This document shows positions 26,682 through 36,341 of a DNA stretch of 64,000 nt, one piece after another. Position 1 is the stretch's first letter. Each line of letters starts with the position of its first letter. The notes beneath the pieces are model-generated. The model was not told the origin of the DNA. It searched no databases and saw nothing but the letters and a program-made list of their open reading frames with translations. This stretch comes from Trinickia terrae (GTDB lineage Bacteria; Pseudomonadota; Gammaproteobacteria; Burkholderiales; Burkholderiaceae), in NCBI RefSeq assembly GCF_005144415.1, contig NZ_SWJE01000020.1:49785-113784 (forward strand). Reading direction: 5' to 3'. Position numbers and translations under genes: made by a program.

Positions 26682-28196
26682 TCATTGCTCGTCCGTATAA
26701 ACCACACGATACGGAATGCCAACCTTCTCCCATTCCGCCGCTTCCTGGATCAGGCTGTAGTCGGTCAGCGGATTGTTCGCGACCCACTCGTTCGGCACCC
26801 TTACCTCATAGCCGCCGTTCGCCTGCGAGACGAGAATCCCCGGCAGGCCGACATCGGTGCGCCGGCGGCACAGCAACGCCGCGAGCCGCAGGCAGAACAG
26901 CAGCGGCCATTCGACGTCGCGCGATTGCGACAGCTTGCCGAGCTTGCCCGCGTGGCCGAGCACGAGCGCGGCGAGCCGCGCCTGGTCGGTGCGCGAGAAG
27001 CCAGGCATGTCGGCGTTGCTGGCGATGTAGGCCGAGTGCTTGTGATAGGCGCTGTGCGAAATCGACAGCCCGATCTCGTGCAGCGAGGCCGCCCAGCCGA
27101 CGAACATCCGGTTTTCCTCGGCGGTTTCCTGATCGGGCTCGCCGAGCTGGTTGTAGAAGGCGACGGCCAGGTCGCGGATGCGGTCGGCTTGCGGCCGATC
27201 GACGCCATAGCGCCGCATGAAGCCCTCGACCGTCACCGCGCGCATGTCCTCGTGCTGCGAACGCCCCAGCAGGTCGTAGAGGACACCCAGGCGCAACGCG
27301 CCGTCCGTGGTGTCGACGTAATCGACGCCAAGCTCCTCGAACACGGCCAGCATGATCGACAAGCCGCCCGCCAGCACCGGCACGCGGTCCGGCTTGAGCG
27401 CGATGAGCTTGAGGCGGTTGACGTTCTCGGCCTTGATGAGCGCGCGTTTGAGCCGCTCGAGGCCGCCGCGCGAGATGCCGTGCGTGATGCCGGGGTCGTT
27501 GAAGCCGTTCGCCTCGACCAGCTCGGCCAGCGCGCGCGCCGTGCCCGATGAGCCGATCGCCTGGTCCCAGCCGGTCTGCTTGTACTCGCGCGAGATGATC
27601 TGGATTTCGCGCTTGGCGGCGAGCTCGGCCTGCCGCATCGTGTACTCGTCGACGTTGCCCGCCGGGAAAAACGCGCGGCTGTGGCTCACGCAGCCGATAT
27701 AGAGACTCTCCATGATGAGCGGCGTGTAATGCGAGCCGATGATGAACTCGGTCGAGCCGCCGCCGATGTCGACGACGAGCCGCTTGCCCGAGATCGCCGG
27801 CACCGAATGCGCGGCTCCGGCGTAGATGAGGCGCGCCTCTTCGCGGCCCGCGATCACTTCGATCGGAAAGCCCAGCGCCGCTTCGGCTTCGACGAGAAAC
27901 TCGCGCGCGTTCTTCGCCACGCGCAGCGTGTTGGTGGCGACGGCGCGCACGTGGTCGGGATGAAAATCGCGCAGGCGCTCGCCGAAGCGCTTGAGTGCGT
28001 CCCATGCGCGCACCTGCGATGCGCGATCGAGCATCTTTTCCGCCGACAAACCCGCAGCAAGCCGGACCGGCTCGCGCAGTGCATCGACTTGGTAGATCTG
28101 GCTGCCGGCTGGGGTCTCCTCGACACGTCCGACGATGAGCCGGAAGCTGTTCGAGCCGAGATCGACGGAAGCCAGAAGATGTGGTGTTGTGACCAT
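26682..28196 (-). CDS. ppx: Exopolyphosphatase (Ppx/GppA)
   Basis: A 504-residue enzyme that releases terminal phosphate from polyphosphate (or hydrolyses pppGpp in the GppA branch). The ASKHA phosphatase motifs are intact: SVDLGSNSFRLIVGR near the N-terminus and VVDIGGGSTEFIIG near residue 145, with SSGTARAL and the C-terminal HD-like domain (ASLHEIGLSISH) after. ATG 28196 starts directly before the conserved region; the frame runs to 28280 without conserved content. It is divergent from ppk, a common arrangement that pairs degradation with synthesis of polyphosphate. Confidence 0.95.
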   Translation of the reverse strand: MVTTPHLLASVDLGSNSFRLIVGRVEETPAGSQIYQVDALREPVRLAAGLSAEKMLDRASQVRAWDALKRFGERLRDFHPDHVRAVATNTLRVAKNAREFLVEAEAALGFPIEVIAGREEARLIYAGAAHSVPAISGKRLVVDIGGGSTEFIIGSHYTPLIMESLYIGCVSHSRAFFPAGNVDEYTMRQAELAAKREIQIISREYKQTGWDQAIGSSGTARALAELVEANGFNDPGITHGISRGGLERLKRALIKAENVNRLKLIALKPDRVPVLAGGLSIMLAVFEELGVDYVDTTDGALRLGVLYDLLGRSQHEDMRAVTVEGFMRRYGVDRPQADRIRDLAVAFYNQLGEPDQETAEENRMFVGWAASLHEIGLSISHSAYHKHSAYIASNADMPGFSRTDQARLAALVLGHAGKLGKLSQSRDVEWPLLFCLRLAALLCRRRTDVGLPGILVSQANGGYEVRVPNEWVANNPLTDYSLIQEAAEWEKVGIPYRVVYTDEQ

Positions 28197-28390
28197 CGGG
28201 TGAAGAGGCTCCGTTCGCGAACGCGATTTTGCCCGCGAGATGGGGGCAGTAGCGCGGTTCAAAGACGCCATTTTAAGCATAGAGCCCTCGCAGTGCCATT
28301 CATTGACAACCCGATGAACAGCGCACGTCCGATACCGACCTCACTGTCTCAAATTAGATGAAATACCGCGTAGAATTGATGACAACGCGT

Positions 28391-28408
28391 ACGTCACGAC
28401 ACTGTCAC
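28391..28408 (+). promoter_or_regulatory. Pho box upstream of ppk
   Basis: Two direct seven-base repeats, ACGTCAC-GACA-CTGTCAC, lie 11 bases apart, the geometry of a PhoB site (consensus CTGTCAT-N4-CTGTCAY). Both share GTCAC; the second matches six of seven positions. The site is 64 bases before the ppk ATG. It implies that PhoB activates polyphosphate synthesis. Confidence 0.68.
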
Positions 28409-28471
28409 CCAATTTTGAGACCCTCCGAGCGAATTTTCGAAACCCCATCCGAACCCTCCCTATCCCAGCCG

Positions 28472-30535
28472 ATGGCCCAGCGCTACCCGCTTCTGAACCG
28501 CGAACTGGGCATCCTGGGCTTCAACGAGCGCGTGCTCGCCCAGGCCGCTGACCCTTCCGTCCCGCTCCTCGAGCGCCTGCGCTTCATCTGCATCACGAGC
28601 AGCAACCTCGACGAATTCTTCGAAGTCCGCATGGCCGGGCTCCAGGAGCAGATGCGCGACAACCCCGGCTCGCTGTCGCCTGACGGCATGTCGCTGCAGC
28701 ACGTCTACGACCTCGTCGTCGAGCGTGCGCAAAAGCTCGTGCACCGTCAGTACGCGATGCTGCACGACACCGTGCTGCCCGCCCTCGAGCAGGAAGGCAT
28801 CTACTTCCACGGCACCGACATGTGGAACGAGGCGCAGACCGAATGGGCGCGCCACTACTTCTTCAACGAGCTGCTGCCGGTGCTGACCCCGATCGGCCTC
28901 GATCCTGCACACCCGTTCCCGCGCGTGCTGAACAAGAGCCTGAACTTCGCGATCGAGCTCGAAGGCAAGGACGCCTTCGGCCGCCAGGCAGTGATGGGCA
29001 TCGTGCAAGCGCCGCGGGCGCTGCCGCGCCTCGTGCGCATGCCGCAGGAGCTCTCGGGCTTCGCGCACGGCTTCGTGCTGCTGAGCTCGCTGATGCAGCG
29101 CTTCGTCAACGAACTGTTCCCCAACCTCGTCGTGCGCAGCTGCAACCAGTTCCGCATCACGCGCAACAGCGAGCTGTTCGTCGACGAGGACGAAATCACG
29201 AACCTGCGCGTCGCGCTGCAGGGCGAGTTGCCCGCGCGCCATCTCGGCAACGCGGTGCGGCTCGAAGTGTCGGCGGAAACCCCGCCCTATCTCGTCAAAC
29301 GTCTGCTCGACGAGAGCGGCCTCACCGAGAAGGACTGTTATCGCGTCGATGGCCCCGTGAATCTCGTGCGGCTCATGCAGCTGCCCGAGATGGTCGACCG
29401 GCCCGATCTCAAGTTCGTACCGCACATTCCGGCGATTCCCTCGTCGATCGCCAATTCGCCGAATCTCTTCGATGTGATCGACCGGGGCGACGTCCTGCTG
29501 CACCACCCGTACGAGAGCTTCCAGCCGGTGCTGGAGTTGCTGCTGCAGGCCGCCAAGGACCCCAACGTGGTCGCGATCAAGCAGACCATCTACCGCACCG
29601 GCACCGATTCGCCGCTGATGGACGCGCTGATGCAGGCTGCGCGCAACGGCAAGGAAGTGACGGTGGTGGTCGAATTGCTGGCGCGCTTCGACGAGGAGAC
29701 CAACATCAATTGGGCCGCGCAGCTCGAAGCCGTGGGCGCGCACGTGGTGTACGGCGTGGTCGGCCACAAGTGCCACGCGAAGATGATGCTGATCGTGCGG
29801 CGCGTGACCGCCGGCGGCAAATCGGTGCTCAAGCGCTACGCGCACCTCGGCACCGGCAACTACCATCCGCGCACGGCGCGTCTGTACACCGACTACGGCC
29901 TGATGACCGCCGACCAGAAGATCTGCGAGGACGTGCATCACGTGTTCCAGCAGTTGACGGGCATCGGCGGCGAGCTTGCGCTGCATGAGCTGTGGCAGTC
30001 GCCGTTCACGCTGCACCCGCGGCTCGTCGAAGCGATCCGCGCCGAAGCGGAACACGCGCGCGCCGGCAAGAAGGCGCGCATCGTCGCGAAGATGAATGCG
30101 CTGCTCGAGCCGACCGTCATCGCGGAGCTCTACGAAGCGTCGCAAGCGGGCGTGAAGATCGATCTGATCGTGCGCGGCGTGTGCTCGCTGCAGCCGGGCG
30201 TGGCCGGGCTCTCGGAAAACATCACCGTGCGCTCGATCGTCGGGCGCTTTCTCGAGCATCACCGGATCTTCTATTTCTACGCGGACGGCGCCGAAAACGT
30301 CTATCTGTCGAGCGCCGACTGGATGGACCGCAATTTCTTCCGGCGCGTCGAAGTGGCGTTTCCGATCAAGAACCGGCGCCTGAAGCGCCGCGTGATCGCC
30401 GAAGGCTTGTCGGCATTCCTCGGCGACAACCAGTGCGCGTGGCTCATGCAAAGCGATGGGCACTACCGGCGCCGCCGTCCCGGCAAGTCGATCCGCAACT
30501 CGCAGCTCAACCTGCTCGCCAAGTTCTGTTCATAG
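28472..30535 (+). CDS. ppk: Polyphosphate kinase 1
   Basis: A 687-residue enzyme, matching the usual 688 of E. coli Ppk1. It makes polyphosphate from ATP through a phosphohistidine. The N-terminal domain (LLNRELGILGFNERVL) and head domain (LDEFFEVRMAG) are followed by two phospholipase-D-like domains with GHKCHAKMML (the autophosphorylated histidine), GTGNYHPRTARLYTD, and RFLEHHRIFYF (second active-site histidine). ATG 28472 gives the standard N-terminus; the open frame to 28358 contains the Pho box and is not coding. The gene is convergent with phoR. Confidence 0.97.
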   Translation: MAQRYPLLNRELGILGFNERVLAQAADPSVPLLERLRFICITSSNLDEFFEVRMAGLQEQMRDNPGSLSPDGMSLQHVYDLVVERAQKLVHRQYAMLHDTVLPALEQEGIYFHGTDMWNEAQTEWARHYFFNELLPVLTPIGLDPAHPFPRVLNKSLNFAIELEGKDAFGRQAVMGIVQAPRALPRLVRMPQELSGFAHGFVLLSSLMQRFVNELFPNLVVRSCNQFRITRNSELFVDEDEITNLRVALQGELPARHLGNAVRLEVSAETPPYLVKRLLDESGLTEKDCYRVDGPVNLVRLMQLPEMVDRPDLKFVPHIPAIPSSIANSPNLFDVIDRGDVLLHHPYESFQPVLELLLQAAKDPNVVAIKQTIYRTGTDSPLMDALMQAARNGKEVTVVVELLARFDEETNINWAAQLEAVGAHVVYGVVGHKCHAKMMLIVRRVTAGGKSVLKRYAHLGTGNYHPRTARLYTDYGLMTADQKICEDVHHVFQQLTGIGGELALHELWQSPFTLHPRLVEAIRAEAEHARAGKKARIVAKMNALLEPTVIAELYEASQAGVKIDLIVRGVCSLQPGVAGLSENITVRSIVGRFLEHHRIFYFYADGAENVYLSSADWMDRNFFRRVEVAFPIKNRRLKRRVIAEGLSAFLGDNQCAWLMQSDGHYRRRRPGKSIRNSQLNLLAKFCS

Positions 30536-30546
30536 GGTAAAGGCCG

Positions 30547-30566
30547 GCGCGGCCTGCAGGCCGCGC
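30547..30566. terminator. 20-bp perfect palindrome between ppk and phoR
   Basis: GCGCGGCCTG followed by its exact complement fills most of the 31 bases between the convergent stop codons. It has no T-tract but could act as a two-way transcript end. Confidence 0.5.
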
Positions 30567-31883
30567 TTACGCCGCGTGCGTTGCCTGCTGGCGAATCGAG
30601 CGCTGTTGCGGGAACCGCACCGTGAACGTGCTGCCGCGCCCTTCCTCGCTCTTCACATCGAGCACCGCATCGTGCCGTTGCAGCACGTGCTTGACAATCG
30701 CGAGACCGAGCCCCGTGCCGCCCGTGTCGCGCGAGCGGCTGCGGTCGACGCGATAGAAGCGCTCCGTCAAACGCGGAATGTCCGCCGCGGGAATGCCGAA
30801 GCCGCTGTCCGTCACCGAGAAGACCGCGTTGGCGCCGACGATCCGCCAGTGAATATGGATCGCGCCGCCGTCCGGCGTATAGCGGATCGCATTGATGACG
30901 AGATTGCCGAGCGCACTCAGGATCTCCGTCTCGACGCCCTTGACGGTCAGCGTCTCGTCGACGTCGAACGTGATCCGGTGCCGCTCGCCGGAGAGCGTCG
31001 CCGCGTCCTCGCGCAAATGCCGCACCACCGAGCCCATGTCGATCAGTTGATCGCTGGGAGGCTTGTTGTCGCCTTCGAGCTTGGCGAGCACGAGCAGGTC
31101 GTCGACGATATGCCGCATGCGCGAAGCCTGCTGCTCCATCAGCTCGAGATAGCGTGCGCGCTCGTCTTCGGCGAGTGGCAGCTCGCGCATCGTCTCGAGA
31201 AAACCCGACAGCACGGTAAGCGGCGTCTTCAACTCGTGCGAGACGTTCGCGACGAAGTCGCGCCGCATCGAATCGGTCCGCTCCAGCTCCGTGATGTCCT
31301 GCGACAGCACGAGCTTGCGGTTCTCGCCATACGGAAACACCTGCACCGACAGCACGTTCTGGCGCTTCTCGCCCATGCCGCGCATGATGAGCATTTCTTC
31401 GTACCGTTGCGAATTCAGATAGCGGACGAACTCGGGACGGCGCACCAGATGCGTGACGTGCTGGCGCAAATCGCGCTTCGCATCGAGCCCGAAATGCTGC
31501 TCGGAGATCTCGTTGCACCATTCGATCTGGTCGTGGTCGTCGAGCATCGCGACGCCGTTCGGCGACGCTTGGATCGCCTGGATGAAACGCGAGTGCTGTT
31601 GCTCGACCTGCCGCACCTGCGCGTGCCAGCGCTTCGCGAGCTTGTGCAGCCGGTAGTAGATCTCTCCCCAGACGCCGGGCGCGCTCGGCACTTCGCCGTA
31701 CACCGGCGCATCGAGCAGGCGCCACAGGCGCTGCGTGTGATAGAGCGCGAACATGCCCTGCGCGACCAGCACGACAACCGCGAGAATCAACGCCGCCTTG
31801 ACGCCGGCGAATGCGCCGAGCGCCACGCACAGAACAGCAAGCAACACGAGCGACACAATGGAGCGCGCCCAGATGATGTTCAT
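30567..31883 (-). CDS. phoR: Phosphate-sensing histidine kinase PhoR
   Basis: A 438-residue inner-membrane sensor kinase. Two N-terminal helices (SIVSLVLLAVLCVALGAF, then LILAVVVLVAQGMFAL) are followed by a PAS domain (ASPNGVAMLDDHDQIEWCNEI), the phosphorylated histidine in VSHELKTPLTVLSG, the N box NLVINAIRYTPDGG, and the G boxes DSGFGIP and GGTGLGLAIVKHVLQ. With PhoU and PstSCAB it senses external phosphate and phosphorylates PhoB. It is the last gene of the pst-pho cluster, 120 bases after phoB. Confidence 0.96.
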   Translation of the reverse strand: MNIIWARSIVSLVLLAVLCVALGAFAGVKAALILAVVVLVAQGMFALYHTQRLWRLLDAPVYGEVPSAPGVWGEIYYRLHKLAKRWHAQVRQVEQQHSRFIQAIQASPNGVAMLDDHDQIEWCNEISEQHFGLDAKRDLRQHVTHLVRRPEFVRYLNSQRYEEMLIMRGMGEKRQNVLSVQVFPYGENRKLVLSQDITELERTDSMRRDFVANVSHELKTPLTVLSGFLETMRELPLAEDERARYLELMEQQASRMRHIVDDLLVLAKLEGDNKPPSDQLIDMGSVVRHLREDAATLSGERHRITFDVDETLTVKGVETEILSALGNLVINAIRYTPDGGAIHIHWRIVGANAVFSVTDSGFGIPAADIPRLTERFYRVDRSRSRDTGGTGLGLAIVKHVLQRHDAVLDVKSEEGRGSTFTVRFPQQRSIRQQATHAA

Positions 31884-32003
31884 GTGTGAAGGAATCCTGC
31901 GATCGAAAGAAACATGCGCACGCCGTGACGGGATATCACTGCGGATGAAACAGCCGCCGGCTTACGCGTTGCCGACGGCTCGAATCGACGCAAGGCAGTG
32001 CGT

Positions 32004-32705
32004 TCAGGCGCTCTTTGCGAGCCGGTAGCCGCTGCCGCGCACGGTCTCGATCATAGCATCGCAGCCGGCGGGCTTGAGCGCCGCGCGCAAGCGCTTGATG
32101 TGAACGTCGACAGTGCGCTCCTCGACGAACACGTGATCGCCCCACACCTGGTCGAGCAACTGCGTGCGGCTGTGCACGCGCTCCGGATGGGTCATGAAGA
32201 AATGGAGCAAGCGGAATTCGGTCGGGCCGAGATCGAGCTTGATCTCGCTGCCGTCCGCGTGCGCGGCGACGCGATGCGTGGCCGGATCGAGCTTCAGCCC
32301 GTTGATTGCGACGACGTCCTCGGTCAGCTGCGGCGCGCGGCGGCGCAACACCGCCTTGATGCGCGCCATCAGTTCCTTCGGCGAGAACGGCTTGGTGACG
32401 TAGTCGTCGGCGCCGATCTCGAGGCCGAGCACCTTGTCCTGCTCATCGCCGCGCGCGGTCAGCATGATGATCGGGATGTGCTTCGTGCGCTCGTTGTTGC
32501 GCAGATCGCGTGCGAACGCTATGCCCGATTTGCCCGGCAACATCCAGTCGAGCAGGACGAGATCAGGCAGCACGTCGCTGATCAGGGTCTGCGCCTGCTC
32601 GGCGTTGTACGCGCGGATCGCGCAATGTCCCGCATGCTGAAGATTGACCGAAATCAGTTCGGAAATCGCGGGCTCATCTTCAATGACGAGAATGCTGCTG
32701 GGCAT
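32004..32705 (-). CDS. phoB: Phosphate response regulator PhoB
   Basis: A 233-residue OmpR-type regulator. The receiver domain has the acidic pair (IEDE), the phosphorylated aspartate in LVLLDWMLPG, and the lysine in YVTKPFSP. The winged-helix DNA-binding domain ends with ERTVDVHIKRLRAAL and GSGYRL. Phosphorylated PhoB binds Pho boxes such as those seen before pstS and ppk. I prefer ATG 32705, with AGAGG just upstream, over GTG 32711. It lies 18 bases after phoU in the same direction. Confidence 0.96.
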   Translation of the reverse strand: MPSSILVIEDEPAISELISVNLQHAGHCAIRAYNAEQAQTLISDVLPDLVLLDWMLPGKSGIAFARDLRNNERTKHIPIIMLTARGDEQDKVLGLEIGADDYVTKPFSPKELMARIKAVLRRRAPQLTEDVVAINGLKLDPATHRVAAHADGSEIKLDLGPTEFRLLHFFMTHPERVHSRTQLLDQVWGDHVFVEERTVDVHIKRLRAALKPAGCDAMIETVRGSGYRLAKSA

Positions 32706-32723
32706 CGGCACCTCTGGACCTTT

Positions 32724-33428
32724 TTAGCTGAGAGCTTCACGTTCGAGCGTGTCGCGCGACTTGTGCCGCACGTCGGTGCCCTTCACGATATAAATGATGA
32801 ACTCGGCGATGTTCTTCGCGTGATCGCCGATCCGCTCGATCGCCTTGGCGATGAACAGGAACTCGAGCCCCGCCGAGATCGTGCGCGGGTCTTCCATCAT
32901 GTAGGTGACGAGCTTGCGCACGAAAGCGCGGAATTCCTCGTCGATCGCCTTGTCGTCGCGCACGATCTGCGCAGCGGCCACGGTGTCGAGGCGCGCGAAC
33001 GCGTCGAGCGCGCGGCGCAGGATCGACACAGCCATGTCGCCCGACAGCTTGATCTCGGCGATGTTGACCGTGCGCGACGCGCCGTCTTCAGTCAGGCGCT
33101 TCACGCGCTTGGCGATCTTCTCGGCTTCGTCGCCGGCGCGCTCGAGGTTGGTGATCGTCTTCGAGATCGCGAGCAAGAGGCGCAAATCGCGCGCGGCCGG
33201 CTGGCGGCGCGCGATGATGTTGCTGCACTCTTCGTCGATCTCGACTTCCATCGTATTCACGCGGTCTTCCGCGGCGATCACCCGATCCGCAACCTCGACG
33301 TCGAACTCGTTGAGGGCTTGCATCGCGTGGGTGATCTGCGATTCGATGAGGCCGCCCATTTCGAGCACCTTCGACGAAACGAGGTTCAGGTCGGCGTCGA
33401 ACTGGCTCGACAGGTGTTTATCGGACAT
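32724..33428 (-). CDS. phoU: Phosphate regulator PhoU
   Basis: A 234-residue cytoplasmic protein built of two repeated three-helix bundles, as in PhoU. The metal-binding E/DxxxD pattern is visible in ISKTITNLERAGDEAEKIAKRV and again in FIAKAIERIGDHAKNIAEFI. PhoU links the PstSCAB transporter to PhoR and keeps the regulon off when phosphate is plentiful. It lies between pstB and phoB in one operon. Confidence 0.96.
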   Translation of the reverse strand: MSDKHLSSQFDADLNLVSSKVLEMGGLIESQITHAMQALNEFDVEVADRVIAAEDRVNTMEVEIDEECSNIIARRQPAARDLRLLLAISKTITNLERAGDEAEKIAKRVKRLTEDGASRTVNIAEIKLSGDMAVSILRRALDAFARLDTVAAAQIVRDDKAIDEEFRAFVRKLVTYMMEDPRTISAGLEFLFIAKAIERIGDHAKNIAEFIIYIVKGTDVRHKSRDTLEREALS

Positions 33429-33456
33429 GATGAGCTCCCGCAGTCTTGTTTGTTGC

Positions 33457-34305
33457 TCAGCCGAAGCGGCCGGTAATGTAATCCTCGGTTTCCTTGCGGA
33501 CCGGCTTGATGAAGATCTTTTCCGTATCGCCGAACTCGATCAGTTCACCGAGGTACATATAGGCAGTGTAGTCCGAACAACGCGCCGCCTGCTGCATGTT
33601 GTGCGTCACGATCACGACCGTGTAGTCGCTCTTCAGCTCCGCGATCAGTTCTTCGATGCGGCCCGTCGAGATCGGGTCGAGCGCCGAGCACGGCTCGTCG
33701 AGCAGCAGCACTTCGGGACGAATCGCAATGCCGCGCGCGATGCACAGACGCTGCTGCTGGCCGCCCGAGAGGCCGTAGCCGCTCTGGCCGAGCTTGTCCT
33801 TCACTTCGTTCCACAGCGCCGCCTTGGTCAGCGCCCACTCCACGCGATCATCCATCTCCGAGCGCGGCAGCGTCTCGAACATCTTCACGCCGAATGCGAT
33901 GTTGTCGTAGATCGACATCGGGAACGGCGTCGGCTTCTGGAACACCATGCCGATGCGCGCGCGCAAAAGCGAGATGTCCTGCTTGGTCGTCAGCAGGTTC
34001 TCGCCGTCCATCACGATCGCACCCTCGGCCCGCTGTTCCGGGTAGAGCGCGTACATCTTGTTGAACGTGCGCAGCAACGTGGACTTGCCGCAGCCCGACG
34101 GGCCGATGAACGCCGTCACCTTCCCTTCCGGAATGTGCAGGTTGATGTTCTTCAGCGCGTGGTACTTGCCGTAGAAGAAGTTCAGGTCCTTGACTTCGAT
34201 CTTCGGCGTGATCGGGGCGAGCGGACGACCGTCGGCGGCGTTGTCGAAACCGGCCGGCGCCGTGGCGCGCTCGATGGGGTTCAGGTGGCTCTCTGCCATA
34301 TTCAT
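33457..34305 (-). CDS. pstB: Phosphate ABC transporter ATPase PstB
   Basis: A 282-residue ABC ATPase. Walker A is GPSGCGKST, the signature is [16 protein letters not shown], Walker B is [13 protein letters not shown], and the switch histidine is in [15 protein letters not shown]. It powers phosphate import through PstA and PstC. The first 30 residues ahead of the domain are longer than in E. coli PstB and look unstructured. ATG 34305 and ATG 34299 are both possible starts. Confidence 0.97.
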   Translation of the reverse strand: MNMAESHLNPIERATAPAGFDNAADGRPLAPITPKIEVKDLNFFYGKYHALKNINLHIPEGKVTAFIGPSGCGKSTLLRTFNKMYALYPEQRAEGAIVMDGENLLTTKQDISLLRARIGMVFQKPTPFPMSIYDNIAFGVKMFETLPRSEMDDRVEWALTKAALWNEVKDKLGQSGYGLSGGQQQRLCIARGIAIRPEVLLLDEPCSALDPISTGRIEELIAELKSDYTVVIVTHNMQQAARCSDYTAYMYLGELIEFGDTEKIFIKPVRKETEDYITGRFG

Positions 34306-34320
34306 CGGATCGCTCCGCCG

Positions 34321-35217
34321 TTACTTTTTCGAAAACATCGCACGCGCGAGGATGTTCAATCCCAGCACGCCGAGTGTAATGAGGAACACGCCGGCCCACG
34401 CCAGCGACTGCCACTGGGCGAACGGGCTCATGGCGAACTTGTAGATCGTGACCGGCAGGTTCGCGATCGGCTGATTCAGGTTCAGCGAGAAGAACTGGTT
34501 CGACAGCGCCGTGAAGAGCAGCGGCGCCGTTTCGCCTGCGATCCGCGCGACCGCGAGCAGCACGCCCGTCACGATGCCGCCTATCGACGCCTTCAGCGTG
34601 ATCGACAGGATCATCTTCCATTTCGGCGTGCCGAGCGCGAACGCCGCTTCGCGCAGCGCATTCGGCACGAGCTTCAGCATGTTCTCGGTCGTGCGGATGA
34701 CGATCGGGATCTGCAGGAGCGCGAGCGCGATCACGCCGGCCCAGCCGCTGAAGTTGCCCATCTTCGCGACGACGATCGCATAGACGAACAGGCCGACGAC
34801 GATCGACGGCGCCGACAGCAGGATGTCGTTGATGAAGCGCGTGATGTTCGCAAGCCACCCCTTCTGCCCATATTCGGCAAGGTAGACGCCCGCGAGGATG
34901 CCGATCGGCGTGCCGACGAAGGTCGCGATCACGACGAGCATCAGGCTGCCGACGATCGCATTGGCGAGACCGCCGCCGTCGGTGTTGGGCGGCGGCGTGG
35001 ATTGCGTGAAGAGCTCGACCGACAGGCCGCCGACGCCGAGGCGCAGCGTCGTGTAGAGAATCCACACGAGCCAGAGGAGGCCGAAGGCCATCGCCCCAAG
35101 CGACGCCGCGAGCGCGACGGCGTTGGTCGCGCGGCGCCGTTTCTGCAGGCGGTTGCGCACCGCTTCGAGCTGCTCCGGGCTCGCCGAGCCCGGCATCTTG
35201 AGAGTCGGCTGGTTCAT
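34321..35217 (-). CDS. pstA: Phosphate ABC transporter permease PstA
   Basis: A 298-residue inner-membrane permease with six hydrophobic segments and the binding-protein-dependent transport motif ([22 protein letters not shown]). It pairs with PstC to form the phosphate channel. Its ATG overlaps the pstC stop by one base (TAATG), so translation is coupled; pstB follows after 15 bases. Confidence 0.97.
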   Translation of the reverse strand: MNQPTLKMPGSASPEQLEAVRNRLQKRRRATNAVALAASLGAMAFGLLWLVWILYTTLRLGVGGLSVELFTQSTPPPNTDGGGLANAIVGSLMLVVIATFVGTPIGILAGVYLAEYGQKGWLANITRFINDILLSAPSIVVGLFVYAIVVAKMGNFSGWAGVIALALLQIPIVIRTTENMLKLVPNALREAAFALGTPKWKMILSITLKASIGGIVTGVLLAVARIAGETAPLLFTALSNQFFSLNLNQPIANLPVTIYKFAMSPFAQWQSLAWAGVFLITLGVLGLNILARAMFSKK

Positions 35218-36203
35218 TATTTCGCCCCCTCGCTCTTTTCGAGGCGCAGAAGCATCAGCTTCGAGATCGCCAGCACGATGAACGTAATCACGAAGAGGAT
35301 CAAGCCGAGCTCCATCAGCGCCGAGGTATGCAGGCCCGGGCTCGCTTCGGCGAACTCGTTGGCGAGCGCCGAGGTGATGCTGTTGCCGGGCGAGAAGAGC
35401 GACACGTTATCGAGCAGGTTCGTATTGCCGATCACGAACGTGACGGCCATCGTCTCGCCGAGCGCGCGGCCGAGACCCAGCATCACGCCGCCGATCACAC
35501 CGGTCTTGGTGAACGGCAGCACGATCTTCCACATCACTTCCCAGGTCGTGCAGCCGATTCCATAGGCGGACTCCTTCAGGAGCACCGGCGTCACTTCGAA
35601 CACGTCGCGCATCACCGAGGCGATGTACGGAATGATCATGATCGCGAGAATCACGCCCGCGCACAGGATGCCGATGCCGATCGGCGCGCCCTGAAAGAGC
35701 GCGCCCAAGACCGGAATCGGCCCGAGCACGTGGCCGATCGGCTTCTCGAAGTACTGCGCGAAGATCGGCGCGAACACGAGCAGGCCCCACATGCCATACA
35801 CGATCGACGGAATCGCCGCGAGCAGCTCGATCGCGATGCCGAGCGGCCGGCGCAGCCAGGCGGGCGAGAGCTCGGTCAGGAAGAGCGCGATGCCGAAGCT
35901 GACGGGCACCGCGATGATAAGCGCAATGATCGACGTCGCAATCGTCCCGTAGATGGGTACGAGCGCGCCGAAGGTGTCGCTGGGAGGATCCCAGTCGGAG
36001 GTCCACAAGAAGGCGAGGCCGAACTTATGGATGGTGGGGAGCGACGCGATGATCAGCGACACGATGATGCCGCCGAGCAGCAACAAGGTCACGATCGCCG
36101 AAAGACGGGTAAGGCCGCCGAAGAGAATGTCGCCGGCCGGACTTGGCGCGCGCTGCACACCCTGGCTGGCAGGCTGCGTCGACGCGAGGTTGATGTCGGA
36201 CAT
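35217..36203 (-). CDS. pstC: Phosphate ABC transporter permease PstC
   Basis: A 328-residue permease with six hydrophobic segments and the EAA loop [25 protein letters not shown]. Residues 1-35 are a hydrophilic cytoplasmic leader. ATG 36203 (MSDINLAS) is the normal N-terminus; the longer open frame to 36293 runs through a hairpin in the pstS-pstC gap and lacks conserved sequence. Confidence 0.97.
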   Translation of the reverse strand: MSDINLASTQPASQGVQRAPSPAGDILFGGLTRLSAIVTLLLLGGIIVSLIIASLPTIHKFGLAFLWTSDWDPPSDTFGALVPIYGTIATSIIALIIAVPVSFGIALFLTELSPAWLRRPLGIAIELLAAIPSIVYGMWGLLVFAPIFAQYFEKPIGHVLGPIPVLGALFQGAPIGIGILCAGVILAIMIIPYIASVMRDVFEVTPVLLKESAYGIGCTTWEVMWKIVLPFTKTGVIGGVMLGLGRALGETMAVTFVIGNTNLLDNVSLFSPGNSITSALANEFAEASPGLHTSALMELGLILFVITFIVLAISKLMLLRLEKSEGAK

Positions 36204-36256
36204 TTGACCTGTTTCCTGATGCCGCGCGGCGCGTGCCGTGCGGCCGATACCGCAAG

Positions 36257-36285
36257 CCGCCCAGTCTCTTGCGAGAACTGGGCGG
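36257..36285 (-). promoter_or_regulatory. Hairpin in the pstS-pstC gap
   Basis: CCGCCCAGT pairs with ACTGGGCGG, extended inward by CTC/GAG around a small bulge. There is no T-tract. It lies 57 bases after the pstS stop. Probably a partial terminator or RNase barrier that lets the binding protein be made in excess over the permease. Confidence 0.55.
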
Positions 36286-36341
36286 CGGATCACGATATGC
36301 CGCGGCGCCGGTTCAACTGGCGATGCGGCCAGCCGGAAGTC

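Noticed and set aside
32905..35565. A very long plus-strand open frame across phoU, pstB and pstA
   Set aside because: Runs antisense through three well-supported genes and their gaps, has no domain.
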